A stretch of DNA of 35,129 nt from Terriglobia bacterium (GTDB taxonomy: Bacteria; Acidobacteriota; Terriglobia; Bryobacterales; Bryobacteraceae). Below are positions 16,390 to 25,158 of this stretch, piece by piece. How positions within the stretch are numbered: the first letter of the stretch is position 1; each line of letters begins with the position of its first letter. The position numbers and the translations under genes are program-made. The stretch covers positions 1 through 35,129 of the forward strand of contig JAIQEX010000071.1 in assembly GCA_020073615.1 (NCBI GenBank). Direction: 5' to 3'. The notes under the pieces were generated by a model. That model was given only the letters and a program-made list of their open reading frames with translations. It ran no database searches and was not told where the DNA came from.

Positions 16390-17429
16390 ATGCGCTCTTC
16401 ACAGTTCGTGGATGGACGCGCGAGTATTCGATACAGGTGATCCAGAATTTCGAGCGCATGGAGCGCGGGAACTCCAGTGCGCGCATCTCGGGGAAAGTCG
16501 TCGTCGCCTGCAAGTTGACGATCGAGGGATTGGGCGCGCACAGCGGTCTGGGGGAAGAGTGGGCTGACAACGAAAACGCCGCGACGGCAGCGGAAGCGCA
16601 GGCGTTCAAGCGGGCATGCTCCTGCTTCGGCCTTGGGCGATACCTGTACGACCTCGCCGGCAGTTGGGTGGACTTGGATGGGAAGAAGCAACCTCTGTCC
16701 AGACCGAAGTTGCCCGATTGGGCACTCCCAAAGCGGAAGTCGAGCGGGCGACACCTGGGAGACGGCGCAAACCAAAACGGCCAGCCGACGGAAAGTGCAG
16801 CGCTGGACGGTGCGGCCGTCAGGCAACGCGTGAGGAGCCTGTCCGGACAGGTGGGATTCAGTCTTGCTCGCTCGTTAACCATCGCGATTGCGGGTGCGGA
16901 GACCGCGGAGGAAGTAGACGACGTGAGCGTGCTCGGGACACTTGCGGCGAAACTGGAGGATACGGCGCGAGGCGTCGAGCGCCTGCGCGCGGCCACAACC
17001 GTTGTTGGCCAAGCGAAGTGCTCAGAGATTTGCCGGGCTCTGAACTTCCCCGGCGACTCCTTAGACGACGTTCCCGACCGCGCAGGCCTGCGGCAACTGA
17101 TCGAAGCTCTGGAAAAGGAAGCTGGCGCCACACCGATGCGGCAGGACCGAGACGGGGCCGGAAATGCACCTGGACCTAATCAAGGCCCGGGCGGAGCTGG
17201 ACAACCTGCCCGCAGTTTTGCACCACGGGAAATGAGGAACCTCGGAGAAGCGCGAGGAAAGTTGTTACGGGAGGCTCAGCGGGTCGCGCGTCTCAAGGGG
17301 TTGAAACTGGCGGAGGTCGTCGACCGTGCAGCGAAAGGTGCTTTTCAGTTCGCTGATCTGCAGCGCCTGATGCCGGACGCGGTACCGGCGATCCAAGCGG
17401 CAACGCAGATTCTCCAACGGGTCGCATAG
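16314..17429 (+). CDS. Rad52/Rad22-like annealing protein, 5' end altered
   Basis: From the GTG at 16314 the frame gives 371 residues, overlapping the preceding gene by 76 bases in another frame. Family-like sequence starts at about residue 20 (RAYTDRLNALFTVRGW), continues through GKVVVACKLTIEGLG and reaches the hallmark AFKRACSCFGLGRYLYDLAG. These are the Rad52-type single-strand-annealing fold features used by phages and conjugative elements. The first about 20 residues are not family-like and the usual N-terminal beta strands are absent, so the true start was probably removed by the deletion at about 16357 that also ended the polymerase-like gene. The C-terminal half is helical with a Gly/Pro-rich hinge (about 275-300). 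No good ribosome site for the GTG. Confidence 0.75.
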   Translation: MEPGAGRLLCQGQHHADPRAYTDRLNALFTVRGWTREYSIQVIQNFERMERGNSSARISGKVVVACKLTIEGLGAHSGLGEEWADNENAATAAEAQAFKRACSCFGLGRYLYDLAGSWVDLDGKKQPLSRPKLPDWALPKRKSSGRHLGDGANQNGQPTESAALDGAAVRQRVRSLSGQVGFSLARSLTIAIAGAETAEEVDDVSVLGTLAAKLEDTARGVERLRAATTVVGQAKCSEICRALNFPGDSLDDVPDRAGLRQLIEALEKEAGATPMRQDRDGAGNAPGPNQGPGGAGQPARSFAPREMRNLGEARGKLLREAQRVARLKGLKLAEVVDRAAKGAFQFADLQRLMPDAVPAIQAATQILQRVA

Positions 17430-17542
17430 CCAGCACAAATCCGCGCGGCCGCATCAAGAAGGATGGTGGAAGGCGGACATGCTGCAATCCAACTGGATTG
17501 CCGCACGTGCAAACACCAATCAATAACGAAAGGAGGTCCTGT

Positions 17543-17881
17543 ATGGACAAGGTAAAGATCGAAGACGTCCTGCGTCTGCAGGATTTTGGGTTGGAGCGAC
17601 TGGACGAGGATCGAGTCATTGTGGGTTTCGCGGCACGAGCCGAGGCGCGAATTGCCCGATGGCTGGACTTCGCCAAAGGTGCGCTGTTGCTTTTGATGGT
17701 TCCGGGCGATCCGGAGTCGGGTTGTTTTTACATCTACGACCGAGGACGGGGGGCGTTTTACTCGCTATCTCTCCCGGTGGAAGGCCGTTACGGCGGTTTC
17801 CGTGAAGGCGAGTTTGAAGCCCTCGCCCAGACATTCGGCTTGGCAGAACTGGCGCGGGACCCGCAACCGCTAAGGGCTTGA
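17543..17881 (+). CDS. Hypothetical 112-residue protein
   Basis: The ATG at 17543 has a near-perfect AAGGAGG at 17530-17536, which decides the start. The soluble product begins MDKVKIEDVLRLQDFGLERL and contains a beta-type core (ALLLLMVPGDPESGCFYIYD, RGAFYSLSLPVEGRYGGF) with a helical end (GEFEALAQTFGLAELARD). It looks like an intact small globular protein. It follows the Rad52-like gene by 113 bases on the same strand and may be cotranscribed. No family recognised. Confidence 0.65.
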   Translation: MDKVKIEDVLRLQDFGLERLDEDRVIVGFAARAEARIARWLDFAKGALLLLMVPGDPESGCFYIYDRGRGAFYSLSLPVEGRYGGFREGEFEALAQTFGLAELARDPQPLRA

Positions 17882-17900
17882 CGCTGTCGTTTTTGGAGGA

Positions 17901-18103
17901 ATGCAGCCGATGCCTTATACAGAACTGGTGAGCACAAGGACGGAGCAGCGGCTATCCAGGCAGACTATGATTTTCTGGCAAACGCCTGTGGACTAGCCAG
18001 TTCACTCTTGTGGGAGTACTATCCGCCCAGGGAAGTGCCACCGATGCTTTCCCCGCCGCGCCAGAAGTCGAAGCCGGACTTGGAAGAGCTCTACCCGAAG
18101 TAG
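17901..18103 (+). pseudogene. Short gene broken just after its start
   Basis: GGAGGA stands 9 bases before the ATG at 17910 (another ATG at 17901), but that frame closes after about 28 codons. Shifting frame by one right after the ATG gives a continuous, protein-like reading YRTGEHKDGAAAIQADYDFL, then ACGLASSLLWEYYPP, to a stop at 18103. This second frame has no start codon of its own. A one-base indel at codon 2 explains both observations. About 65 residues, function unknown. Confidence 0.4.
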
Positions 18104-18411
18104 CCACGTGGTGGACGCCGGTCCTTCCGCCGGCCAAGCTTCCGCGGATGACTCCCGACCCAGGGCCACCGGAATTCCGAGAATGTTTGCCCCTTCGGGG
18201 ATGGGGAGCCGACAGGCCAGGAGATTCCTGGGTTGAAGCGGAGGTGAGAATGGGGAGGGTCCGGCTTCGGAAGGGGCCAGCCGCGAGCCGCCATAACAGC
18301 GCACCCGCGTGGACAGCACCGCGATCCAGTCTCGTCGCCGCTGAAACCGGATCCTGTAACGTCAAAAATGAAACCGCTGCCAACCGCGGCCGCAGAATGA
18401 GGCCGTGCGGG
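18104..18411. other. No gene seen
   Basis: About 300 bases between a broken + strand gene and a broken - strand gene. Long frames exist only because stop codons are rare at this GC content; none shows a ribosome site or protein-like composition. This is the boundary zone between the T4SS element and the CRISPR locus. Confidence 0.5.
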
Positions 18412-18751
18412 ACATATCTCCTCCTGGAGAAGTGGATCGTCGCAGAGATCGACCATGATCGAATGAAGAGTCCACTCGAACCAGCGATTCGAAGGTCTTC
18501 GGGTCACGCCCCTTCGGCATAAGGAGGGCACACGGCAGCCGTCGAGTTGATCATCGAGAATCTGGACGCACATCCCTTCCAGATGCTCGCGGGCCCGGCC
18601 TCGTTCTCACATTCCGGAAGCAGATAACACTGGGCTCCAGCCGGAGGTCTTCCAGACTCGGTTCGACACTCGTTGGAACTGCCCGATGCAGCCAATCCAG
18701 GAATGGCAGGCCCGGCCTCACCACAATCACTGTTTGGTTAATCGTGATCAT
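18412..18751 (-). pseudogene. Decayed small conserved gene with several frameshifts
   Basis: Reading the minus strand from the ATG at 18751 gives MITINQTVIVVRPGLPFLDW and continues SVEPSLEDLRLEP. The sense then moves to another frame at about 18625 (YLLPECENEA), to a third at about 18595 (AREHLEGMCVQILDDQLDG), and after a further shift pair ends in NRWFEWTLHSIMVDLCDDPL. Each piece is protein-like and together they make one plausible protein of about 110 residues, so this is one gene with at least three indels. I recall similar small proteins from acidobacterial genomes, but that is from memory. No function known. Confidence 0.55.
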
Positions 18752-18822
18752 CCTGTCAGCCCTCACGGCCGCCCTTCAGGCGGCATGGCCGCCTTATCAA
18801 TGAGATCGAAATCTTGGACGAC

Positions 18823-20886
18823 CTACCTTCTTGGCACAAACGGGGGCCGAGGGTCGTTTGGCATGTTCGGGTCGGTCAGCACCTGGGTAGCGGGCGGTAA
18901 AGGCCGGCGCTGTTCGAGAAATGGCCGGCCGTTGGGTGCCAGCTTGGGATAGCCGATGTGTTTGTATTCGTTGTATTGCACCTTGTCCTTGGTAACACCA
19001 AATTCAAGGTAACGCGTGCGGCTCAGCCAATCCTCAGGAAGGCCGTCGTACATCAGCAGCGCTTTCAATTCGTCCATTCGCGGAGACTGCCATAGCTGTT
19101 CCAACGTCGCACCTTCCTTCACCCAGGATGCGAAGGCGTTTCGAGCCTGTTCCCGTACCGCGGCGGAGAGGTCGTGTTCGCCACTTCCCAAAATTCCGCG
19201 GCCATCTTTCAGATCGGCGAACAATCGCTCATAGCGGGTTTTGCGATCTATGCCCTTTGCATCGGCGATGCGAATGCGAATGCTGCCGAAACCCCCGGGC
19301 TTCGCCATCCCGATTTTGTGCGCGCAGCCCGCCGGCAGATCGATGGCGGCCAGCAAGGCACCAAGCTCGGTCACGTTGAGATTTTCATAGCGGACTCGTG
19401 CGCGGAGAACGCAGTCCTTCCTGGCCGGCCGGATCGTGCTGATCACATTGTCCTTCTTGGTTATGTCCCTCGGGTCGGTAACGCGGGTGGGCGATGCGCC
19501 CGGCCGGTGGAAATAGAGCTTGTGGCCTCGGGTGGACGGAGTGCCTTGCCCCTGGTAATTACCATCCCAGTGCAACGAGTTCACGACATCCTCACGAGGC
19601 TGCACCAGGTAATGCTGGAATGTGGTCGGCTTGGGGGCGCCTAGAACGATGTGCCAATCGTCGGATACGACCGGCTGCGGCGGGCCTGACACGAAAACGG
19701 CGTCTTCCAGGAAGACCCGCCCGCAGTGTCCCGGAGTGGATCCGTCATCGGTGCGGCCAAAGATGGCCTGCGCGAGATCCCATTGGCCGGCATCGCGCCG
19801 GCACGCCTCGGGGACCCGCTGGGCGACGGAGTGCTCATAAGGCAGGCGCATGTTGTAGGTGTGGGAGAAGGTGATGTGGCGCTTGCCATCGTCCGGCGAA
19901 TTCCACTCGACGTAGAAGCACGGCACGCGGTTCGATTCGCTGGAGTAAGCGAACTCGTGCTTCTTGATAGCCTGGCTAACGCCGGTATCGCGGTAAGCCG
20001 CCGCGTCCCATTCCGGGATCTGCACCGGGTGTGCCTGGGAGTCGGCGGGGCGGATCACCCACTGATGCCGTTTTCTCTTGATTCCGCCGGAACATACCAT
20101 TTCGCCCTCCTCGAATCCGGGCTGTGGCTGGTTGCTCCATTCCGCATACTTGGGCAGTCTTCCCGGGCGGAACCAGATCTTCGGTCCCCTTCGCCACACC
20201 TGGTCCTTCGCGAGATCGTCGCGAAATCCCTTGGGCTCCAGGGCCACCTGATAGAACTGGCGCCCATCGCGGCTCTGGGCCGGTACGATTGTCCACTTGG
20301 AGTCGTCGGCATGGCCCGCCAGGTACCCCGCCTTCACGTTGTTGGGCAGGCGCAGGGGATCGATGCGGCTCTTGTAGGCGACGGCGTGCGGCTCGAAGGA
20401 GTTCCGGTCACCAGGGTTGCTGGTCGAGCCGACCGTGCGGAAGAAGAGCTGCGAATCGTTTATGGGATCTAGGGGGGACTGGCCGATAATCTCCACCAGC
20501 ATGCGGAGCATGCCGCGCAAGGAACTCCCGGGAAGGGCCGGTTTACCGCCGATCATGAAGGGCAACGACACTTCCGGCTTCTCGTTCTTTCGGGAATGCC
20601 GTATGTATTCGTCCCAAGGCGCCGTGCCGCGAATGTAGAAGTCCGTGAGCGCGGTGATCTCCAGTTCGAGAACGCCGCTCAGCCCGCTATAGGAATCGGC
20701 GGGAGGCGGCGCGCTTACCCATCGCGCTCCCGGCGGCAGGGGGACGAAATTGTATGGGGCGCGGCCGGCGCGGCGCGGGTCGCGAATTCGGGGCTGTGAG
20801 GGAGCGGGCGGTGGTGGAGCCGTCTGTCCCGCCGGCAGGTTCGTCCGACCGGTCGCGGATGCCAACTTATCTGCGAAGTTACTCAT
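18823..20886 (-). CDS. Type III CRISPR RAMP protein, TIGR03986 type (Cas7 with insertion)
   Basis: A 687-residue RAMP-superfamily protein. After a Pro-rich leader it has the family start PYNFVPLPPGARW (about 44-56), the RAMP helix motif LPGSSLRGMLRMLVEI (about 118-133) and, near residue 550, the glycine-rich loop HKIGMAKPGGFGSIRI. The large middle part between these motifs is the insertion that makes the protein about twice the size of a plain Cas7. In the characterised III-D variant complex of Synechocystis a Cas7-insertion subunit of this kind is one of the backbone subunits. It is the last gene of the operon; its ATG overlaps the csx19 stop by 8 bases, implying coupled translation. Confidence 0.85.
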   Translation of the reverse strand: MSNFADKLASATGRTNLPAGQTAPPPPAPSQPRIRDPRRAGRAPYNFVPLPPGARWVSAPPPADSYSGLSGVLELEITALTDFYIRGTAPWDEYIRHSRKNEKPEVSLPFMIGGKPALPGSSLRGMLRMLVEIIGQSPLDPINDSQLFFRTVGSTSNPGDRNSFEPHAVAYKSRIDPLRLPNNVKAGYLAGHADDSKWTIVPAQSRDGRQFYQVALEPKGFRDDLAKDQVWRRGPKIWFRPGRLPKYAEWSNQPQPGFEEGEMVCSGGIKRKRHQWVIRPADSQAHPVQIPEWDAAAYRDTGVSQAIKKHEFAYSSESNRVPCFYVEWNSPDDGKRHITFSHTYNMRLPYEHSVAQRVPEACRRDAGQWDLAQAIFGRTDDGSTPGHCGRVFLEDAVFVSGPPQPVVSDDWHIVLGAPKPTTFQHYLVQPREDVVNSLHWDGNYQGQGTPSTRGHKLYFHRPGASPTRVTDPRDITKKDNVISTIRPARKDCVLRARVRYENLNVTELGALLAAIDLPAGCAHKIGMAKPGGFGSIRIRIADAKGIDRKTRYERLFADLKDGRGILGSGEHDLSAAVREQARNAFASWVKEGATLEQLWQSPRMDELKALLMYDGLPEDWLSRTRYLEFGVTKDKVQYNEYKHIGYPKLAPNGRPFLEQRRPLPPATQVLTDPNMPNDPRPPFVPRR

Positions 20887-21415
20887 GGCTCTCTCCTTCC
20901 GTCCACGTAGCCCGTCGAATTACCGAATCCACCACGCCATAGAGTCCGGTGTCTGGATGCGCCGCTATGATGGGCTGGACGACTAACACCGGCCGCTTGC
21001 CCGCAACGTCGCGCTTTGGCCATTCCGCCGGTACCCAGACCTGCGGTCCGCGCCGTTCGCTGCGGAGGATCCACCCGTGGTCCTCTCGCACATCGTGCCT
21101 GCCGAGGATAGGGTAGTCACGATAGTCGAGGGTATCTTTCAGATCCTCGAACATTCTGGTGCGATCAAACCACTCGTCGTCCCGCCAGGCGTGCCATTCG
21201 CCGTTCTCGCCCCACACACGGATGTCGTAGAACAGGCTCCAATCCAGCGCGAAGCCCCGGCCGCGAAACGCATCGAGCTTCGGGTCCGGCGGCAATTCGA
21301 AGCCACCGGGTTCCACCCGGGCGAAGAAGGTGGCGGGATAACCCGCAATCAGAGCATAAAGTCGCCCTCCCAGTTTGTCAGGCAACTCAGCCACACGAGT
21401 GGTCGGATCAAGCAT
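20879..21415 (-). CDS. csx19: CRISPR-associated protein Csx19 (TIGR03984 type)
   Basis: The ATG at 21415 overlaps the stop of the upstream double-Cas7 gene by 8 bases and gives 178 residues (MLDPTTRVAELPDKLGGRLY). A later segment FALDWSLFYDIRVWGENGEW and the RDYPILGRHDVREDHGWIL region match my memory of the Csx19/TIGR03984 family, which occurs only in type III-D loci. An in-frame ATG 54 bases further upstream would push the start into the neighbour and lacks a ribosome site. In the III-D variant effector Csx19 is a structural subunit near Cas10. No catalytic motif is visible. Confidence 0.8.
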   Translation of the reverse strand: MLDPTTRVAELPDKLGGRLYALIAGYPATFFARVEPGGFELPPDPKLDAFRGRGFALDWSLFYDIRVWGENGEWHAWRDDEWFDRTRMFEDLKDTLDYRDYPILGRHDVREDHGWILRSERRGPQVWVPAEWPKRDVAGKRPVLVVQPIIAAHPDTGLYGVVDSVIRRATWTEGESHE

Positions 21416-22823
21416 TGGGGGCCTCCGAAAGATATTGGCGCCATGGCTCCGCGCCGCGGGTCTCGACACAATTGCGGTCGGCGGGATCGCGATCCCAGGT
21501 CATATCCAGTTGTTCACCGGGTCCGCGGAAACGCGCCCGGATGCCTTGCAGCACGCCGCGTCCCACACTCGATTCGCCGCCCAGCGTCAGGTCGCCCAGC
21601 CACAGATCCTTGAAAGCACCCAGCAAAATCTGGGCCTCGCGAGGGTTGGGGTCATCCAGTTCCAAACGAATCGCCAGGTGGCGTTCGGCGTTGGGATCGC
21701 CACGAAAAGGAGCTTCATCGAAGAGCCGGGACTCCAGGGAGCCGCCGGTAAAGCGATCGATGGAGACGCGCGACTGCACCGCGAGCGACCCTCCGGAAAG
21801 CGGCGCTTCGTCGACGCGCAGTCTGCCGGCCCGTTCCGGAGTTCCGGGCTGGTTGGCAATGCCGAAGAGGTTGACGACGAAATCGCGGCCCACGTTGCCA
21901 AGCGTGTTGGCGATGCGCTCGATGCGGTGCCGCAAGGCGCCGGCGACGGCCGTTCCCGGCAGAATCATCCGGCCATTCTCGCTGAACTGGGTGACGTCGG
22001 GACCGCCCTCCTCTTCGCTGGCGGCCCGCACCAGCAGCGAGGTGCGCACGTGGAACTCCGCCTCGATGGTGAGGCGATCGACGACCGAGGGCAGGGGAAC
22101 GGGGCCAAGGTCCTCGAGCGGAAGCTCGCGTCCGCCCTGCGAACCGCGGTGCTCCAGCCAGTCGAGCGCCTGCGCGCGGTCGTGCAGATCGTAATCTCGA
22201 ATCTGCCACGAGGAAACAGCGCCACGGCCGAAACCTTTTCGGACCTTGGCGCCGAGCTGAACGCCGCGCTCGCCGAAACTCTCCAGAATCCACCGAAGGA
22301 CCTGTCGTGCCTCTGGGTTGGTAATCCCTACGGGCGGCTGCTCATAGAGCAAGAGCTGAAAGCCCAGGCAAAACGCCGTGCCCGCCGGGAGAACCTCCCA
22401 ATCGTACTTACCTTTGGGTTCGGCATTCCCGGTTTGTGAGTTGATCTTGACTCCATCGCGGATCCTGGCGGCGGGCCCCTGCTGGAAGCGGCCCTCTTCC
22501 ACGGAAATCAGGCTCGCATAAACAGCGTCATTGCGGCCGCGAATCACCTTACCGCCAAACGTGCCCGTGACGCCAGCTTTTTCGGTCCCACCCAGGAACT
22601 CCTTGAAGGACGTCGAGAGAACCCGTGACAGATGGCTGCGCACCGCGCCGGCGATCGACGCACCGGGGATATAGGGACGGCCGGCGAAATCGCGGGCCAG
22701 CGCCATATCGGTATTGGATTCGAAATCGCCATCGCCGCCAATGTGCAGCGGCGAGGTGGATTCCCAGATCCCGCTGGCGCACACGCGCGCAATCACGGGG
22801 TATCGCTGGTCAGTTTCGCCCAC
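21408..22823 (-). CDS. Double-Cas7 (Csm3-like) RAMP fusion, Cas7-2x type
   Basis: A 471-residue protein with two consecutive Cas7 units. Unit 1 (about 1-215): SPLHIGGDGDFESNTD, then IPGASIAGAVRSHLSR and the loop LGAKVRKGFGRGAV. Unit 2 (about 225-471): LPGTAVAGALRHRIERI, then the Csm3-type SRVSIDRFTGGSLESRLFDE and the loop LGGESSVGRGVLQGI. The Asp residues in HIGGDGDFESNTD and near the start of unit 2 are candidates for the target-RNA cleavage sites that Csm3-like subunits carry. Such a fusion corresponds to Cas7-2x of the III-D variant. It overlaps the upstream gene by 14 bases and csx19 by 8 bases. Confidence 0.85.
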   Translation of the reverse strand: MGETDQRYPVIARVCASGIWESTSPLHIGGDGDFESNTDMALARDFAGRPYIPGASIAGAVRSHLSRVLSTSFKEFLGGTEKAGVTGTFGGKVIRGRNDAVYASLISVEEGRFQQGPAARIRDGVKINSQTGNAEPKGKYDWEVLPAGTAFCLGFQLLLYEQPPVGITNPEARQVLRWILESFGERGVQLGAKVRKGFGRGAVSSWQIRDYDLHDRAQALDWLEHRGSQGGRELPLEDLGPVPLPSVVDRLTIEAEFHVRTSLLVRAASEEEGGPDVTQFSENGRMILPGTAVAGALRHRIERIANTLGNVGRDFVVNLFGIANQPGTPERAGRLRVDEAPLSGGSLAVQSRVSIDRFTGGSLESRLFDEAPFRGDPNAERHLAIRLELDDPNPREAQILLGAFKDLWLGDLTLGGESSVGRGVLQGIRARFRGPGEQLDMTWDRDPADRNCVETRGAEPWRQYLSEAPNA

Positions 22824-25158
22824 TTGGCACCCTCCTCGCCAAAGCGTTCAAGTATCGCAACAAGTAACCGCCCACTATGGAATCGACAAACCGGGTATCG
22901 CTCGCGAACTCGGCAGCGGGCTGGTTGCCGAGAAGGTCCGGCCAGGTCAACCGGAGCCCCTTCTGGAGTCTCTCGAACCAATCCCGCCGGTCCCCGGCGA
23001 CGTCGACCAGCCAATTACGAAGTAGCTTGCCTTGGACGTGGACGCCCTCAAGTTGGCGCCGCGGAACCTTGCGCTCGGTCTTCACCGCCGCGATGAATTT
23101 CGGGAAGTCGATCGCCCCCGTCCCGGCGTCCGGCTGCACCAGCCCCGCCAAGGTGTGAACCAGGTGCTTGCGGATGCGGTCGACGCGATCCGTCTTACTG
23201 GCCAGGTCCTTGGCATCCTGTCCCGCATACTGTTTGACTTGCTGCCGCAATACGTGCACGGCCACACGACGCACGGCGGCATTGGCGATGGGCTCAAGCC
23301 GAGGCGCGTCGGGGTCGAAGAGCGTTCTCTCCGGAGCGTGCGGTCGATACAATTCGATTCGGCCAAAGCCCTCCGCGGTCCGTTGGCCATAGCTGTGACT
23401 CAGGGCATCCTGGAGCTGTTTCTCCGTGGCGGGTTCGGGAAGGCCCAGGACGAATACGCTCCCCTCGGCCAGCGCGGCGGCTTGCTCCTTCTGTAGGTTC
23501 TGATGGCTGTAGTAGCCTCCGTGAAACTGCCGGCGCGTATAGGCCCGCTCGATTCGCACACCCTTGGTGCCGGTGACCCGCTCAAACTCCGCCATGGGGA
23601 ATTCCGCCGTGGGATGGCCGTTGGAATTGCGGGCGATCAGGGGCGTGAGCAGATACACGTACACAATCCGGGCGTCATCCCCCTCGCCCTCCCCAGCCGG
23701 CGCCTTGGCGGGAGCAATACTTTCGGCGGTATGCCACATCCATTCGGCGCGGCCGCCGTACTGTGTGGAGCGGGAACGGCCCAGCCGCACCTCCGCCCCA
23801 TCGTCGAGTAAGGCCCGAATGGCGTTCAAGTCCTCCTCCGGTCCGATGGCGCAGCCGGAGAAAAGTTGATCGGGCTGAAGGCTCTCATAGACGAACAGCG
23901 CTCCTCCCTGGCCGTCCGAGAGAGCGTAGGGCCGCAACTGCTCGGCCTCCTCGCCGACCGCGCGCTGCACCCGGGAATCATGGGCGCGCTGGTGATGGTA
24001 CTGGATGGCGGTGGCGGGGCGTGTTTCGCCTACCATGCCGGCCTTCCAGTTTTCCCACTCTTCTTTCCAATACCAGCCGGGCACGCGCACGGAAAACTCG
24101 GGGGCCGGGTCGTCCGAGCTCAGGTCGCGATACTGCCCGCGTGCATCCTTGCTCCCACGGAGCGAGTGGGGGATATAGCGCGACGCGCGCGGCCCAGCGC
24201 CGCCCTCCTGCAAGGCCGGGGTGGCGGGAAGAAAGCAAACGCGCCTGGAGCAGAACAACTGGTAGAATCGCTCTCCCGCTCCGTACTGCCGCAGGAAACG
24301 AGCAGCCAGCGCGCCGTGAATCACCCCGCCGGGGATGTGCTCGAAGGTCTCCGTGGTATTGGGATCACCGGCCAGCGGGTCGGGAAACATGGCGGGTTCC
24401 CGCAGGCGAATCGAAAATGCGAGGTACTGAATCGGCCCACCGGCTCCGGCGGGATCGGCGGTCTCGCGGCCGGGCGCGGCGCTCAAGAAGTCCGGCAACG
24501 ATCCGCCCGTGCGCAGGCGGTGCAGCACATCCTTGGTGAGATCCCGATCGGACTCCACCACGGAGACATGCACCTTGCCCCATCCGCGGGAGCGGGCCGT
24601 CCCCATCCACTGCACGCCCGCCGCCGCCATGGCCACGGCGTCCATGGCCGCCCCGGAATCCGAATCGATAGCGGCTTCGAACACCAGCCCCTGCCGCAAG
24701 ACACGGGTGTAGCGCAGCGTATCCTTGGCGGCGGCTCCAGTGGCGCGCTCGATGGCGGTCTGGCGGCGGATTTCGGTGAAGCACTCCAGCACTTCCTGCA
24801 ACCGTATGGGGCTGTCCTTTGCCGCGATGATGCGCCGCAGCTCGGCAGCCGCGGCCGCGCCGTCGAGTGGCGCCCCATTGTCGGCGGCGATCTGGGCATT
24901 GCCAATCTCGACCCGCGAGGGTTTCTCGCCCGCGCTCCCGAAGACATCTTCGGTCTCAGGCAGGTTGGCGTCGCCGAACGCCTTCCAGCGGCGGATCTGG
25001 TCGTAGGAGTCGCGCAGCAGCCCTTTCAGGCGCCGGCCGGGGAGGGATACCAGCCCCGACCGCGGGTCGTGAATCACATCGCGATCCACCACGCCGGGCC
25101 GTCCCAGGCCGCTGCCGGCGGCCAGCGGGCTAAGAAGTTCAACGCGCAGGCGCGGCAT
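22810..25158 (-). CDS. csx10: Cas7-Csx10(Cas5)-Cas11-like fusion
   Basis: A 782-residue protein with three parts. Residues about 1-235 are a Cas7-type RAMP: SGLGRPGVVDRDVIHD, LPGRRLKGLLRDSYDQI and the loop MGTARSRGWGKVHV. Residues about 250-600 resemble Csx10, the Cas5 of type III-D: IPGGVIHGALAARFLRQYG, then FYQLFCSRRVCFLPATP, and a second glycine-rich region SYGQRTAEGFGRIEL. Residues about 620-782 are all-helical (VAVHVLRQQVKQYAGQDAKD onward) and suit a Cas11 small subunit. A Cas7-Cas5-Cas11 fusion is known from the III-D variant. The ATG lies 20 bases inside the end of cas10 and has AGGAGG upstream. Confidence 0.82.
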   Translation of the reverse strand: MPRLRVELLSPLAAGSGLGRPGVVDRDVIHDPRSGLVSLPGRRLKGLLRDSYDQIRRWKAFGDANLPETEDVFGSAGEKPSRVEIGNAQIAADNGAPLDGAAAAAELRRIIAAKDSPIRLQEVLECFTEIRRQTAIERATGAAAKDTLRYTRVLRQGLVFEAAIDSDSGAAMDAVAMAAAGVQWMGTARSRGWGKVHVSVVESDRDLTKDVLHRLRTGGSLPDFLSAAPGRETADPAGAGGPIQYLAFSIRLREPAMFPDPLAGDPNTTETFEHIPGGVIHGALAARFLRQYGAGERFYQLFCSRRVCFLPATPALQEGGAGPRASRYIPHSLRGSKDARGQYRDLSSDDPAPEFSVRVPGWYWKEEWENWKAGMVGETRPATAIQYHHQRAHDSRVQRAVGEEAEQLRPYALSDGQGGALFVYESLQPDQLFSGCAIGPEEDLNAIRALLDDGAEVRLGRSRSTQYGGRAEWMWHTAESIAPAKAPAGEGEGDDARIVYVYLLTPLIARNSNGHPTAEFPMAEFERVTGTKGVRIERAYTRRQFHGGYYSHQNLQKEQAAALAEGSVFVLGLPEPATEKQLQDALSHSYGQRTAEGFGRIELYRPHAPERTLFDPDAPRLEPIANAAVRRVAVHVLRQQVKQYAGQDAKDLASKTDRVDRIRKHLVHTLAGLVQPDAGTGAIDFPKFIAAVKTERKVPRRQLEGVHVQGKLLRNWLVDVAGDRRDWFERLQKGLRLTWPDLLGNQPAAEFASDTRFVDSIVGGYLLRYLNALARRVPSGRN

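Noticed and set aside
18010-18522. 170-codon + strand frame in the gap before the CRISPR operon
   Set aside because: Low-complexity Pro/Arg/Gly composition, no ribosome site, and it overlaps the decayed minus-strand gene.
19726-20472. Long + strand frames opposite the cas genes (also 21375-22439 and 23866-25341)
   Set aside because: Antisense shadows of the RAMP genes created by high third-position GC; minus-strand genes have clear domain motifs and overlapping starts.
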